From assembly GCF_040222815.1 (NCBI RefSeq), contig NZ_JAVKCH010000001.1, positions 248,001-312,000 of the forward strand: a stretch of 64,000 nt of DNA, written 5' to 3'. Positions 26,405-35,194 of this stretch are shown here, one piece after another. Position 1 is the stretch's first letter, and each line of letters opens with the position of its first letter. This DNA comes from Imperialibacter sp040222815 (GTDB lineage Bacteria; Bacteroidota; Bacteroidia; Cytophagales; Cyclobacteriaceae). The translations under genes were made by a program, and so were the position numbers. Under the pieces are notes generated by a model that searched no databases, was not told where the DNA came from, and worked only from the letters and a program-made list of their open reading frames with translations.

Positions 26405-27910
26405 ATGCCCAACATTAAGAAGATATTAATTGCCAACAGAGGTGAGATCGCCCTGCGGGTGATGCGAACAGCCCGGGAAATGGGGATAAAGACTGTGGCG
26501 ATTTACAGCGAAGCAGATAGAAAAGCATTACACGTTAGATATGCGGACGAAGCATTCTGCGTTGGCCCCCCACCATCAAAGGAGTCATACCTTAAGATGG
26601 ACACCATCATTGACGTAGCGAAAAAAGCCGGGGCCGATGCCATTCACCCCGGCTACGGCTTTCTCTCTGAAAATGCCATTTTCGCAGATAAGGTAGCGAA
26701 AGCCGGACTGATCTTTATCGGCCCGTCTCCAGCTTCTATTGAGGTAATGGGCAGTAAGCTGGCGGCCAAGGAGGCTGTTTCTCACTACGACATACCAATG
26801 GTGCCTGGTATTCAAACTGCCATCACGGATATACCTAAAGCCAAAAAACAGGCCGCTGAGGTGGGCTATCCCATACTTATTAAAGCCAGTGCAGGAGGCG
26901 GTGGCAAAGGTATGAGGATCGTGAACGAAGAGAGTGAATTTGAAGAACAAATGCAGCGGGCCATAAGTGAAGCAGAATCAGCTTTCGGCGATGGTGCTGT
27001 TTTTATCGAAAAGTATATCACCTCGCCACGACACATTGAGGTGCAGGTGCTGGGTGACCAGCATGGCAACACCATTCATTTTTTTGAAAGAGAATGCAGT
27101 ATTCAGCGGCGGCATCAGAAAGTCATCGAAGAGGCGCCTTCGTCTGTCTATGGTCATGAGAAAAGAATGGCCATCGGCGAGGCAGCAGTTAGAGTGGCCA
27201 AAGCATGCGACTACTACGGCGCAGGCACGGTCGAATTCATAGTGGATGAAAATCTGGAATTCTTCTTCCTTGAAATGAACACTCGCTTGCAGGTAGAGCA
27301 TCCGGTAACTGAGCAGATCACAGGTATAGATCTTGTAAGACAGCAGATATTGATTGCGGAAGGAAAGCAGCTGGAAATCAAACAGGAGGACTTAAAAATA
27401 CATGGCCACTCATTGGAAGTGAGGGTATACGCAGAAGACCCTGCCAATAGCTTCCTGCCTGACATAGGGAAGCTGGTTACCTATGTGCGCCCGCAAGGGC
27501 TTGGCGTGCGGGTGGATGATGGCTTTGAGGAAGGCATGGATATACCTATATATTACGACCCAATGATTGCCAAACTGACCGTGCATGCTGAAACAAGAGA
27601 ACTTGCCATCGGGAGAATGCTCAGGGCCATACACGAGTACAAAATATCAGGCATAAAAACGACGCTGCCATTTTGCAGCTTTGTTCTTCAGCATGAGGCC
27701 TTTGCATCTGGAAATTTCGATACCCGGTTTGTTGAGAAATACTTCACTCCGGCGTCGCTGGATGTTGACCTAACGGAACAGGAAGCGCAGATAGCAGCCC
27801 TCCTGGGAGTAAAGCAAATAGCCGTCACTCAAAATAGTTCCGGACAAAGTACATCCAGTTCCCCGTCGGATGTAAAGCTGAGCCGGTGGAAACAAAGAGC
27901 AAAACTGTAG
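26405..27910 (+). CDS. accC: Acetyl-CoA carboxylase biotin carboxylase subunit
   Basis: The 501-residue protein carboxylates biotin on its carrier protein using ATP and bicarbonate. I start it at the ATG at 26405, which gives MPNIKKILIANRGEIALRV, the family N-terminus. The biotin carboxylase N domain ends near HPGYGFLSENA. The ATP-grasp domain has the glycine loop KASAGGGGKGMRIV, the catalytic RECSIQRRHQKVIEEAPS and MNTRLQVEHPVTE. The C domain follows. Residues 455-501 form a divergent, serine-rich tail beyond the usual 450-residue core. No accB is next to it. DUF1015 and maf genes follow in the same direction. Confidence 0.93.
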   Translation: MPNIKKILIANRGEIALRVMRTAREMGIKTVAIYSEADRKALHVRYADEAFCVGPPPSKESYLKMDTIIDVAKKAGADAIHPGYGFLSENAIFADKVAKAGLIFIGPSPASIEVMGSKLAAKEAVSHYDIPMVPGIQTAITDIPKAKKQAAEVGYPILIKASAGGGGKGMRIVNEESEFEEQMQRAISEAESAFGDGAVFIEKYITSPRHIEVQVLGDQHGNTIHFFERECSIQRRHQKVIEEAPSSVYGHEKRMAIGEAAVRVAKACDYYGAGTVEFIVDENLEFFFLEMNTRLQVEHPVTEQITGIDLVRQQILIAEGKQLEIKQEDLKIHGHSLEVRVYAEDPANSFLPDIGKLVTYVRPQGLGVRVDDGFEEGMDIPIYYDPMIAKLTVHAETRELAIGRMLRAIHEYKISGIKTTLPFCSFVLQHEAFASGNFDTRFVEKYFTPASLDVDLTEQEAQIAALLGVKQIAVTQNSSGQSTSSSPSDVKLSRWKQRAKL

Positions 27911-27919
27911 CAAAAAGGA

Positions 27920-29221
27920 ATGGCAGAGATAAGACCCTTTAAAGCCTGGAGATATAACTACAAGCTGCGAAAACAAATTGACGAACTAACTTCCCCCCTT
28001 TTTGACGTCGTTTCTGAGAAGCAGAGGGCCAGGTTGTATCAGCACCCACACAACAGTATCCATTTGTCGGTGCCGCAGGGAGAAAACGCCGCCTGGAAAG
28101 CAGGGCAAACCCTTCAAAACTGGAAGGACGAAAAAGTGATTGTTCAGGACATGGTGCCGGGCATTTATAGCTACTTCCAGTATTTTACTCTACCCGGTGA
28201 GAGTAAAGAATACTGCCGAAAGGGATTTGTCGCCTTTATCCGGGCTTACGACTGGTCGGACAAAGTGCTGATGCGACACGAAAGCACGATGCAGCATTCC
28301 GTTGACGACAGGGTGGCCATTCTTGAAGAAACGAAACTCAACGTGAGCCCCACTCACGGTTTGTATACCGACCCGGACTTCCAAATAGAGGCTATTCTGG
28401 ATGCCAGCATACAACGGCCAATTTATGAAGCAGAGGACTATCAGGGAGTACGGGATGTACTGGGTGTAGTAAACGATGCGGAATCGATACGAAAAATCGT
28501 TTCCATCATGAAAGATAAGCAGATAATACTGGCCGACGGCCACCACAGGTACGAAGGATCATTGCGATACAAAAAAATGCAGTTGGCTACAGAGCCTACG
28601 GCTACCGGCAAAGAAGCCTTCAATTACCACATGATGTACTTCACCAACACGGAGGCGCACGATTTAAGAATTTTGCCTACCCATCGCCTGGTGAAAAACC
28701 TGCCAAAATTTGATCCGGCACACCTGCTTACTCAATTGGCAGCGTACTTTATCATAAAGCCGGTGGAAAATGCTTCTGATGTCAATGAGATTATCCTGGG
28801 TAAGCAATGGGCTTTTGGTTTACTCATGGGTGACGAGGCTTACAAAATCAGGCTGAAACCGGAGTGCATCGGCCTTATTGAATGGAACTTTCCTGATAAA
28901 ATTAAAGAACTCGATTTGACAGTCATGCATTTCTTCATTTTTGAAAAGATATTGGGTATCGCTGGCAAAGATCAAACGAGGTCTGAAAAAATATCGTTCG
29001 AGCGAAACTTCACCGAGTGCCATTCAAGTGTATTGAGCGGAGAGGCGCATTTTGCGGTGATTACCAAAGACATATCTATCGAAACAATCAAAGAAGTGTG
29101 TTTGAGTGGGTATACCCTCCCTCAAAAGTCTACTTATTTTTACCCCAAAGTCATTTGCGGTTTTCTATTTGGATCCATTCAAGAAGATGAATTTACGTCA
29201 CCCTTTGATTCTAGCCTCTAA
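27920..29221 (+). CDS. DUF1015 family protein
   Basis: The 433-residue cytoplasmic protein has the DUF1015 layout: N-terminal MAEIRPFKAWRYN, SPLFDVVSEKQRARLYQHPHNSIHLS, the YSYFQYF strand, and the central signature IILADGHHRYEGSLRYK, whose paired histidines look like an active or metal site. The family is common in Bacteroidota and often adjoins serA/serC, but its reaction is not known to me. AAAAGGA just before the ATG is a good ribosome-binding site. Its last 35 bases overlap the start of the maf gene, so the two are co-translated. Confidence 0.85.
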   Translation: MAEIRPFKAWRYNYKLRKQIDELTSPLFDVVSEKQRARLYQHPHNSIHLSVPQGENAAWKAGQTLQNWKDEKVIVQDMVPGIYSYFQYFTLPGESKEYCRKGFVAFIRAYDWSDKVLMRHESTMQHSVDDRVAILEETKLNVSPTHGLYTDPDFQIEAILDASIQRPIYEAEDYQGVRDVLGVVNDAESIRKIVSIMKDKQIILADGHHRYEGSLRYKKMQLATEPTATGKEAFNYHMMYFTNTEAHDLRILPTHRLVKNLPKFDPAHLLTQLAAYFIIKPVENASDVNEIILGKQWAFGLLMGDEAYKIRLKPECIGLIEWNFPDKIKELDLTVMHFFIFEKILGIAGKDQTRSEKISFERNFTECHSSVLSGEAHFAVITKDISIETIKEVCLSGYTLPQKSTYFYPKVICGFLFGSIQEDEFTSPFDSSL

Positions 29222-29759
29222 CTCTCCCAGAAGACAGCAATTGCTAAGAGAGGCGGGATTTAGTTTTGAAGTATACACCGAGCAGGTGGATGAAAGTTAT
29301 CCAGCCTCCCTCGAAAAAATGGAGGTCGGCGAATACCTGGCCAGGAAAAAAAGTGCCTTTTACGGCAAAAAACTTTCAGATGCCATCATTGTAACAGCCG
29401 ATACGACAGTTGTGCTGGACAATGAGCTGCTGGAAAAACCCGCTGACAGCAAAGAGGCTTTTGCAATGCTCAGCAGATTATCGGGCCGTTCGCACGACGT
29501 AATTACGGGCGTCTGCATTGCAGCACCAGACGGGGCTGACTCCTTTTCGGTATCAACCCAGGTAACCTTCAAAGAGCTGACCAATGAAGAAATTGATTAC
29601 TATATCAGTAATTACAAACCATTCGACAAGGCAGGTGCCTATGGTATACAGGAGTGGATCGGAATGATTGGCATCACGGGCATAGAGGGTTCCTACTTTA
29701 ATGTGGTGGGTTTACCCATTCAGGAAGTATACCAACGACTGATGAAATACAGCCTTTGA
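29187..29759 (+). CDS. maf: Maf family nucleotide pyrophosphatase
   Basis: The 190-residue protein begins MNLRHPLILASNSPRRQQLL, the Maf nucleotide-binding signature SxSPRR. The start at 29187 is internal to the end of the DUF1015 gene; the longer open frame upstream is not family-like. Other motifs are EYLARKKSA, the metal/substrate ADTTVVLD, LSGRSHDVITGV and the conserved lysine/aspartate in YKPFDKAGAYGIQEW. Maf proteins hydrolyse non-canonical or methylated nucleoside triphosphates (dTTP/UTP type) and can inhibit septation. The TTVVLD and KAGAYGIQ pattern fits the YhdE (dTTP/UTP) group. Confidence 0.9.
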   Translation: MNLRHPLILASNSPRRQQLLREAGFSFEVYTEQVDESYPASLEKMEVGEYLARKKSAFYGKKLSDAIIVTADTTVVLDNELLEKPADSKEAFAMLSRLSGRSHDVITGVCIAAPDGADSFSVSTQVTFKELTNEEIDYYISNYKPFDKAGAYGIQEWIGMIGITGIEGSYFNVVGLPIQEVYQRLMKYSL

Positions 29760-29775
29760 ACTGCCTATAGGTACT

Positions 29776-31230
29776 TTATCTGAACTCATCTTTCAGCTTG
29801 CTATAAATTCTTTTCGACTTTTCCAGGCCTTCCTGATAGACTTGCGCCTCCGTCGGATCTGGCAAAAACTCCTTTTCAAAATGTACCAGCCCGGATGCGT
29901 CCTTCAGGTCCTTTAGTTCGCCAATGGCATGCAGGCCAAGAATAGCGGCACCAAAAGATGAACTTTCGGCAGAGTTGCATAGCCAGCAAGGCTTTTGAAG
30001 CACATTGGCCAGGGTTTGAATCAGGTAGTCTGACTTCGCAAAACCACCACTTACTACCACGTTTTCCACCTCTCCCGTTACGTGATCAACAGTTTCCGCA
30101 ATATGATGTGCAGCCTGGAAAACACCTTCCCACACCGCTTTATAGAAATGATTTCTGGTGTGGTTCATCTGCACGCCAAAAAACACACCCTTTGATTCCG
30201 GATCCCATATCGGGGCTCTTTCGCCGAGCAGATAAGGGAGAAAAATTAAACCGTCACTACCGGATTTGATCGACCTGAGTGCCTGCTCATCAAACTCACC
30301 GTCGCCAAATTCCTTTTCAAACCACTGTGCCACCACACCTCCGTTGTTAGACGGCCCGCCAACAACGTACAAGTCGCTTGTAAGGATATAGTTAAACACA
30401 CTTTGCCTGTCATCAATGACAAATCTATCGATGGTTTTACGGTAGGCGCTGCTGGTTCCGATGGTCAGCGAGGCAGTCGTTGCGTCGAGCACACCTGATC
30501 CCAGGTTGGCCAGGCAACCATCGCTGGCCCCTATAACCACCGGAGTATCGGCTTCAACACCAAGCTGCTGAGCGACGCCGACTTTGAGCTTCGGGAGAAT
30601 TGTCGTTGTTGGTACTACCTCAGGCAACTGCCCCTCGTTTATTCCGGCCACCCGCAATGCCAGGTCATTCCATTTTGTCGACTCGTTATTGTACAAGCCG
30701 GTGGCAGAAGCCAGCGACTGATCCAACAGGTACTCCCCTGTCCATCGATGAATAATGTATTCTTTGATCGACACGAATTTCTCTGCCCGCTGCATCAGAT
30801 CGGGTCGGTTTTTTTGCAGCCAGAGCAGTTTGCACAACGGTGACATCGGGTGAATAGGCGTGCCTGACGCAAAATAGATGGCTGAACCCTCGTCGCTGGC
30901 CTTTAGCTGTCTGGCTTCCTTGTCGCTTCGGTTATCTGCCCAAATAATCAGGTTGGTGATAGGCTCGCCATTCTTACCTATCAGCATTAGTCCATGCATC
31001 GCCGATGAAATGCTTACAGCCAGCGGCTCTTCTCCTAGCTGCTCAATCAGCGTTTTCAATGCAGTCTCCGATGCACGAACAATTTGCCCTGGAGCCTGTT
31101 CAAACCAACCCTCCTGTGGAGAAATAAGAGGGTAATTATTATTGACTACTTTGAGTTGCCTGCCATCAATGCCAAATGCAACTGCTTTTGTGCTGGTAGT
31201 GCCAATATCTAAACCGACGAGGTACTGCAT
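29776..31230 (-). CDS. gntK: Gluconokinase (FGGY carbohydrate kinase)
   Basis: The 484-residue protein has the two actin-like FGGY domains: N-terminal phosphate loop GLDIGTTSTKAVAF, substrate region SISSAMHGLMLI and IIWADNRS, the conserved GASDGCLANLGSG, and the C-terminal signature GLIFLPYLLGERAPIWD then VVVSGGFAKSDYLIQTLANVL. The N-terminal motif and IIWADNR fit FGGY gluconokinases (ATP + gluconate to 6-phosphogluconate) better than xylulokinase or glycerol kinase. It is convergent with maf, 16 bases apart. No gluconate transporter or 6PG dehydrogenase is in the window, so the substrate is inferred from motifs. Confidence 0.8.
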   Translation of the reverse strand: MQYLVGLDIGTTSTKAVAFGIDGRQLKVVNNNYPLISPQEGWFEQAPGQIVRASETALKTLIEQLGEEPLAVSISSAMHGLMLIGKNGEPITNLIIWADNRSDKEARQLKASDEGSAIYFASGTPIHPMSPLCKLLWLQKNRPDLMQRAEKFVSIKEYIIHRWTGEYLLDQSLASATGLYNNESTKWNDLALRVAGINEGQLPEVVPTTTILPKLKVGVAQQLGVEADTPVVIGASDGCLANLGSGVLDATTASLTIGTSSAYRKTIDRFVIDDRQSVFNYILTSDLYVVGGPSNNGGVVAQWFEKEFGDGEFDEQALRSIKSGSDGLIFLPYLLGERAPIWDPESKGVFFGVQMNHTRNHFYKAVWEGVFQAAHHIAETVDHVTGEVENVVVSGGFAKSDYLIQTLANVLQKPCWLCNSAESSSFGAAILGLHAIGELKDLKDASGLVHFEKEFLPDPTEAQVYQEGLEKSKRIYSKLKDEFR

Positions 31231-31325
31231 CCAATTATCTTCGAAAACCTATGATCTGTAAACTTATGGCGAATTAAATCGTTTCTTTTTACTAATATGA
31301 AAACCAAGACTAAAATTTGATCCAG

Positions 31326-31901
31326 ATGAGCGAAAGTTCTTCCTTGTTTCCAGCCCAGAGAAGTCAGCAGGTGTTCGAATATTTGTTTTTGATCCATTTG
31401 AAAGAGATAGAAAAAGATGTTGTAGCATTGAAAGATCGAGTTTTTAACGCCATTGGCAGCAGATATGCGGGTCACCATTCCACGCCACATATCTCTCTTT
31501 TTAATATCTCCAGCACTGACCAAATGGATCACATGCTGGAGCTGATGAATATCAGCTGGATGCCTTCATTTCAGGTAGATGTTAACGGATTTGACTATTA
31601 CTCTCATGGGCAAAAAAGCCGGACGCTCTACGTGAATATAGAGAGAAAGGACAGTATCGTTTACCTTCAAAAGTGGCTGGCCAATTTTTTCAGACTACGG
31701 AAACATAGCTACGACCCGCACATTACCCTTGGACGAACGATCCCGATTGATTTGTTTGAGAAAGCCTGGGATGATATTAAGACCCTGCGTTTTCAAAAAT
31801 CCTTTACCTGCGACAGGTTGGTCGTACTCAAGAGAAAACAGCAAAAGGAAGAGCCGTTAAAGTGGGGCCCGTACCGGGAAATTATGCTGGCAAGCAATTA
31901 G
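31326..31901 (+). CDS. 2H phosphoesterase / 2'-5' RNA ligase family protein
   Basis: The 191-residue protein has the two catalytic H-x-[ST]-x motifs of the 2H superfamily: TPHISLF (about residue 58) and DPHITLGR (about residue 136). The start is the ATG at 31326, giving MSESSSLFPAQ. 2H enzymes ligate or cleave 2',5'- and cyclic phosphodiesters in RNA or nucleotides. It is divergent from gntK and 30 bases ahead of the convergent nitrilase end. The precise substrate cannot be told. Confidence 0.85.
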   Translation: MSESSSLFPAQRSQQVFEYLFLIHLKEIEKDVVALKDRVFNAIGSRYAGHHSTPHISLFNISSTDQMDHMLELMNISWMPSFQVDVNGFDYYSHGQKSRTLYVNIERKDSIVYLQKWLANFFRLRKHSYDPHITLGRTIPIDLFEKAWDDIKTLRFQKSFTCDRLVVLKRKQQKEEPLKWGPYREIMLASN

Positions 31902-31931
31902 AAGCAGACATGCAATTCACGGCAAGCGGTA

Positions 31932-32882
31932 CTATGATTTCAGCCACGTCGGCTTAGTGATCGACTCGTGTTCTTTCCCAATAATATCCTTATAGAGCGA
32001 CGGTCTTCTGGCCTTTCTGTATCGGTAGCCTCCTGCCAGTGTTAGCTTCTCCGGCGTGATAGTGGCTACACTCACTTCATCTTCAAAACTCCGAATTTCG
32101 GTCAATATTTCGCCGTAAGGATCAAGGACAAGGGAATTGCCATTTTTCAGGTGCTCTCCGTCGTAGCCGATGGGGTTGGAAAAGACATAGTACACGCCGT
32201 TGTCATAGGCTCTTGCGGGTAGCCAGCGAAGCAGCCATGCCCTGCCTTTGGGCCCGTCAAACTCCATACGAAGCGGCACAGGATCGGTGTCTCTTTTTTG
32301 CCAGAGTGCATCGTCAACATACCCCCTGCCAGGCATGGCCGAAGGTGTGCACATGGTTACGTGGGGCGCAAAAATGACCTCAGCACCTAACAGTGCGGTG
32401 GCCCTCACATTTTCTACCACATTATTATCGTAGCAAATCAGGATGCCACATGTCCAACCCAGCAGGTCAAAAACAACATATTCGTTACCTGGACTGAGGT
32501 ACTCACTAATGAATGGATGAAGCTTACGAAACTTGGCTATCACACCATCTTTTGTTACACACACATAGGTGTTGTATACTTTATCTCCGTCCAGCTCCAC
32601 AAGACCGGCCAGCACCGCTATGTTGTGTTTTCTGGAGATGTCTATCAGCCGCCGACAGCTTGATCCATCAGGAACTGTCTCGGCATGAGCAAATACCTCA
32701 TCCTTTGAAAGGTTCTTGAAGAAGGTGTAGGCAGTAATGGACATTTCATGAAAGCTGACCACGTCGGCACCCTTATCGCTGGCAGCTTTGGTGAGCTTAT
32801 CAATCACTGAGAGGTTGTAAGCTTTGTCGCCATCCTTAGGTTGAAATTGGGCAACTGCAATTTTTATCGGCTTCTTTTCCAT
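31932..32882 (-). CDS. Nitrilase/carbon-nitrogen hydrolase family amidase
   Basis: The 316-residue protein has the Glu-Lys-Cys triad of the superfamily: E in VVSFHEMSITAY, K in FRKLHPFISEYLSPGN, and C in CGILICYDNNVVENVRATALLGAEVI. KLHP is followed by EYVVFDLLGWTCG, as in aliphatic amidase/nitrilase branches. It is cytoplasmic (no signal peptide) and hydrolyses an amide or nitrile. It lies 33 bases downstream of nagB, with a terminator hairpin between, so part of its transcription may read through from nagB. Confidence 0.85.
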   Translation of the reverse strand: MEKKPIKIAVAQFQPKDGDKAYNLSVIDKLTKAASDKGADVVSFHEMSITAYTFFKNLSKDEVFAHAETVPDGSSCRRLIDISRKHNIAVLAGLVELDGDKVYNTYVCVTKDGVIAKFRKLHPFISEYLSPGNEYVVFDLLGWTCGILICYDNNVVENVRATALLGAEVIFAPHVTMCTPSAMPGRGYVDDALWQKRDTDPVPLRMEFDGPKGRAWLLRWLPARAYDNGVYYVFSNPIGYDGEHLKNGNSLVLDPYGEILTEIRSFEDEVSVATITPEKLTLAGGYRYRKARRPSLYKDIIGKEHESITKPTWLKS

Positions 32883-32890
32883 AGAAAAAT

Positions 32891-32911
32891 AAAGGGGCTC
32901 GAAGCCCCTTT
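32891..32911 (-). terminator. Terminator between nagB and the nitrilase gene
   Basis: A 9-bp perfect stem (AAAGGGGCT / AGCCCCTTT) closes a three-base loop, with ATTTTTC after it on the minus strand. It sits between the nagB stop (32916) and the nitrilase start (32882), so it ends or attenuates the nagB transcript. Confidence 0.75.
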
Positions 32912-32915
32912 TTTG

Positions 32916-34880
32916 TTAGAAATAATACCTTCTGAATGCTTCAATGGCTTCATACTCAGCAAGGCCAAGTAAATCGTAAATCCTGGCGGTGTCGTGGTTT
33001 CTGTCTTCAGCTCGTTGCCAGAACTCTCTGGCGTCGTTGCCGGGGAACACAGCAGCGTCTTTCTGCGACTGGTGCTTGAAGATGGCCTTTCGTTTTCTCA
33101 TCAGCTCGTCGGGGCTAATAGGCACGGCCATGTCAATGTTCTCAATCTCCCATTCCTGCCATGCACCTCTGTAGAGCCAAACCCTACAGTCATCCATCCA
33201 TTTCTCACCCTTCATTCTGTCGACGGCCTGGAGAATGGCATCAAGACATACCCTGTGCGTGCCGTGTGGATCCGACAAGTCACCAGCTGCGTAGATTTGA
33301 TGAGGCTTCACCTTGTCAAGCAAGTCCATGATGAGCTTGATGTCATCTTCACCAATCGGTTTCTTTCTTACTTTACCTGTTTCGTAGAACGGCATATCCA
33401 GGAAGTGCATTTGCTCGTCAGGAATGCCCACATAACGAGCACCAGCCTTGGCTTCTGAGCGCCTGATCAATGCTTTGATCTTCATCACTTCTGGTGTGTC
33501 TACCTCTCCTGGCTTTTTCTTTTTCAAAGCTTCCTTCACTCCTTTATAGAGATCTGTTTCCTGAGGATTGGAATAGTTGAATTCTTTTCTCAAGTCACGG
33601 AAAAAGTCAGCAAAACGGATCACATCGTCATCAAACACCGCAATATTGCCAGATGTCTGGTAAGCTACATGAACCTCGTGACCCTGGTCAACCAGCCTGA
33701 TAAACGTACCGCCCATGCTGATTACATCGTCGTCGGGGTGTGGACTGAAGATGATCGCACGTTTGGTGGCAGGCATTGCCCTTTCCGGACGATGCGTGTC
33801 GTCAGCATTGGGCTTGCCTCCAGGCCATCCGGTAATGGTGTGCTGCAGCTCATTGAACAACCTGATATTGATCTGATAGGCAGGGCCATGTTCTGTCACC
33901 AGATCACTCATGCCATGTTCGGCATAGTCTCTGTCGGTCAATTTCAAAATAGGCTTATCCATCTTCTGGCAAAGCCAGATAATGGCTTTCTTCGTCAGGT
34001 AGTCGTCCCAGGTTACTTCACCTACCAGCCATGGCATTTTCACCCTCGTCAGTTCGGCCGAAGCAGAAATATCCAGATAGAACTGTGTGTTTGAATGACG
34101 CTGCAGATACGTAGCTGGCACTTGCTCAGACACGTCGCCTTCTATTGTTCTTGCTATAACTTTGGCTTTTCCTTCACCCCAGGCCATCAGAATAATCTTT
34201 TTGGCTTTCATGATAGTGCCTACACCCATGGTGATGGCATGACGAGGGACATTTTCCTGCGCAAAAAAGTCGCTTGCAGCATCTACCCTTGTGATGTGGT
34301 CAAGGGTAATCATTCTTGTTGGTGAGGTTATGGAAGAACCCGGCTCGTTGAAGCCGATGTGACCTGTGCGGCCAATGCCCAAAAGCTGAAGGTCAATACC
34401 TCCTACGCTGTCAATTTTCGCTTCATAGTTGCGGCAATATTCATAAACGTTTTCTTTAGCTACGGTGCCGTCAGGTATATTTACGTTGGCCATGTCTATG
34501 TCCACATGGTCAAAAAGGTACTCTTTCATGAACCGCACGTAGCTTTGTAGTTCATTCGGCTGCATAGGAAAATACTCGTCCAGGTTGAATGTGATCACAT
34601 TTTTGAAGCTGAGCCCTTCTTCCTTGTGCATTCTTACGAGCTGGTTGTACACCTGGGTTGGGGTGGAACCGGTGGCAAGCCCCAGCACACACTTTTCTCC
34701 TTTGGCAGCCTTAGCTTTTATCAGTTCAGCAATTTCTTTGGCCACATTGAGCGAAGCAAGCTGACTGGTGGGCAAAATCTCTGTGGGAATTCTCTCAAAA
34801 CGAGTCAGTTCCTTTTTATCTACTGTTCTGATGTCAGGCACAGCGACGAAGTCGTATCCTTTGGCGGTTTTTGTTGTCAT
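32916..34880 (-). CDS. nagB: Glucosamine-6-phosphate deaminase fused to PIG-L deacetylase
   Basis: The 654-residue fusion starts at the ATG at 34878-34880 (MTTKTAKGYDFVAVPD); eighteen codons upstream are less likely. Residues about 40-290 form a NagB domain with LGLATGSTPTQVYNQL, TFNLDEYFPM (D101) and GIGRTGHIGFNEPGSS. Residues about 370-640 form a PIG-L/LmbE zinc deacetylase with metal site SPHPDDDVISMGG (HPDDD at 381-385) and DPHGTHR. The combination would make fructose-6-phosphate from (N-acetyl)glucosamine-6-phosphate and is typical of Bacteroidota. The usual triad residue Asp141 of E. coli NagB is Thr172 here, while His174 and Glu179 are kept. The promoter contains a 14-bp palindrome. 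Confidence 0.88.
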   Translation of the reverse strand: MTTKTAKGYDFVAVPDIRTVDKKELTRFERIPTEILPTSQLASLNVAKEIAELIKAKAAKGEKCVLGLATGSTPTQVYNQLVRMHKEEGLSFKNVITFNLDEYFPMQPNELQSYVRFMKEYLFDHVDIDMANVNIPDGTVAKENVYEYCRNYEAKIDSVGGIDLQLLGIGRTGHIGFNEPGSSITSPTRMITLDHITRVDAASDFFAQENVPRHAITMGVGTIMKAKKIILMAWGEGKAKVIARTIEGDVSEQVPATYLQRHSNTQFYLDISASAELTRVKMPWLVGEVTWDDYLTKKAIIWLCQKMDKPILKLTDRDYAEHGMSDLVTEHGPAYQINIRLFNELQHTITGWPGGKPNADDTHRPERAMPATKRAIIFSPHPDDDVISMGGTFIRLVDQGHEVHVAYQTSGNIAVFDDDVIRFADFFRDLRKEFNYSNPQETDLYKGVKEALKKKKPGEVDTPEVMKIKALIRRSEAKAGARYVGIPDEQMHFLDMPFYETGKVRKKPIGEDDIKLIMDLLDKVKPHQIYAAGDLSDPHGTHRVCLDAILQAVDRMKGEKWMDDCRVWLYRGAWQEWEIENIDMAVPISPDELMRKRKAIFKHQSQKDAAVFPGNDAREFWQRAEDRNHDTARIYDLLGLAEYEAIEAFRRYYF

Positions 34881-34923
34881 CTTGGTGTCGTTTGTTTCCA
34901 AATCTGTTGCAAGGTATAAAAAA

Positions 34924-34943
34924 TGTGTGCGCACACAAAGCTA
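34924..34943 (-). promoter_or_regulatory. Putative operator (TGTGTGCGCACACA) overlapping the nagB -7 box
   Basis: A perfect 14-bp palindrome with a central GC|GC step lies at 34924-34937. On the minus strand it begins inside an exact -7 box TAGCTTTG (34936-34943), so a bound regulator would cover the transcription start. A CpG-centred palindrome of this form fits LacI-family operators. No -33 TTTG is visible. The likely cue is an amino sugar, which is inference. Confidence 0.6.
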
Positions 34944-35194
34944 TTTGAAAGCATTTTTTTTAGTTTTGTTCAATCAACTGATGAAAACACAATCTCCGGA
35001 GTATCTATCATTACCAGTTCCAAGAGCAACCCTTCAATTCTGCTCCGGCAGGGCCTTCTCCGCTGGGCGTATCCTTTTATGTCCATTTTTCAGGTGTGAG
35101 CCTTTCAAATTACTACTTCTGCGATTGAATTTTTGCTATTGTAGGAAATTTCATGAAATTTTAGCTAAAAGCATACGACCAACCCAGTTCCTTT
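34944..35194. promoter_or_regulatory. nagB/kefB divergent intergenic region with AAATTTCATGAAATTT palindrome
   Basis: The 314-base region between nagB and the antiporter gene carries, besides the nagB operator, a perfect 16-bp palindrome at 35146-35161, 33 bases before the antiporter ATG. It is AT-rich and may be an operator or a chance structure. The T-run at 34953-34961 has no stem. Nothing else is seen. Confidence 0.4.

Noticed and set aside
29776..31230. Xylulokinase as an alternative to gluconokinase
   Set aside because: The N-terminal loop and IIWADNRS fit gluconokinase better, and no xylose genes are near; kept as lower probability.
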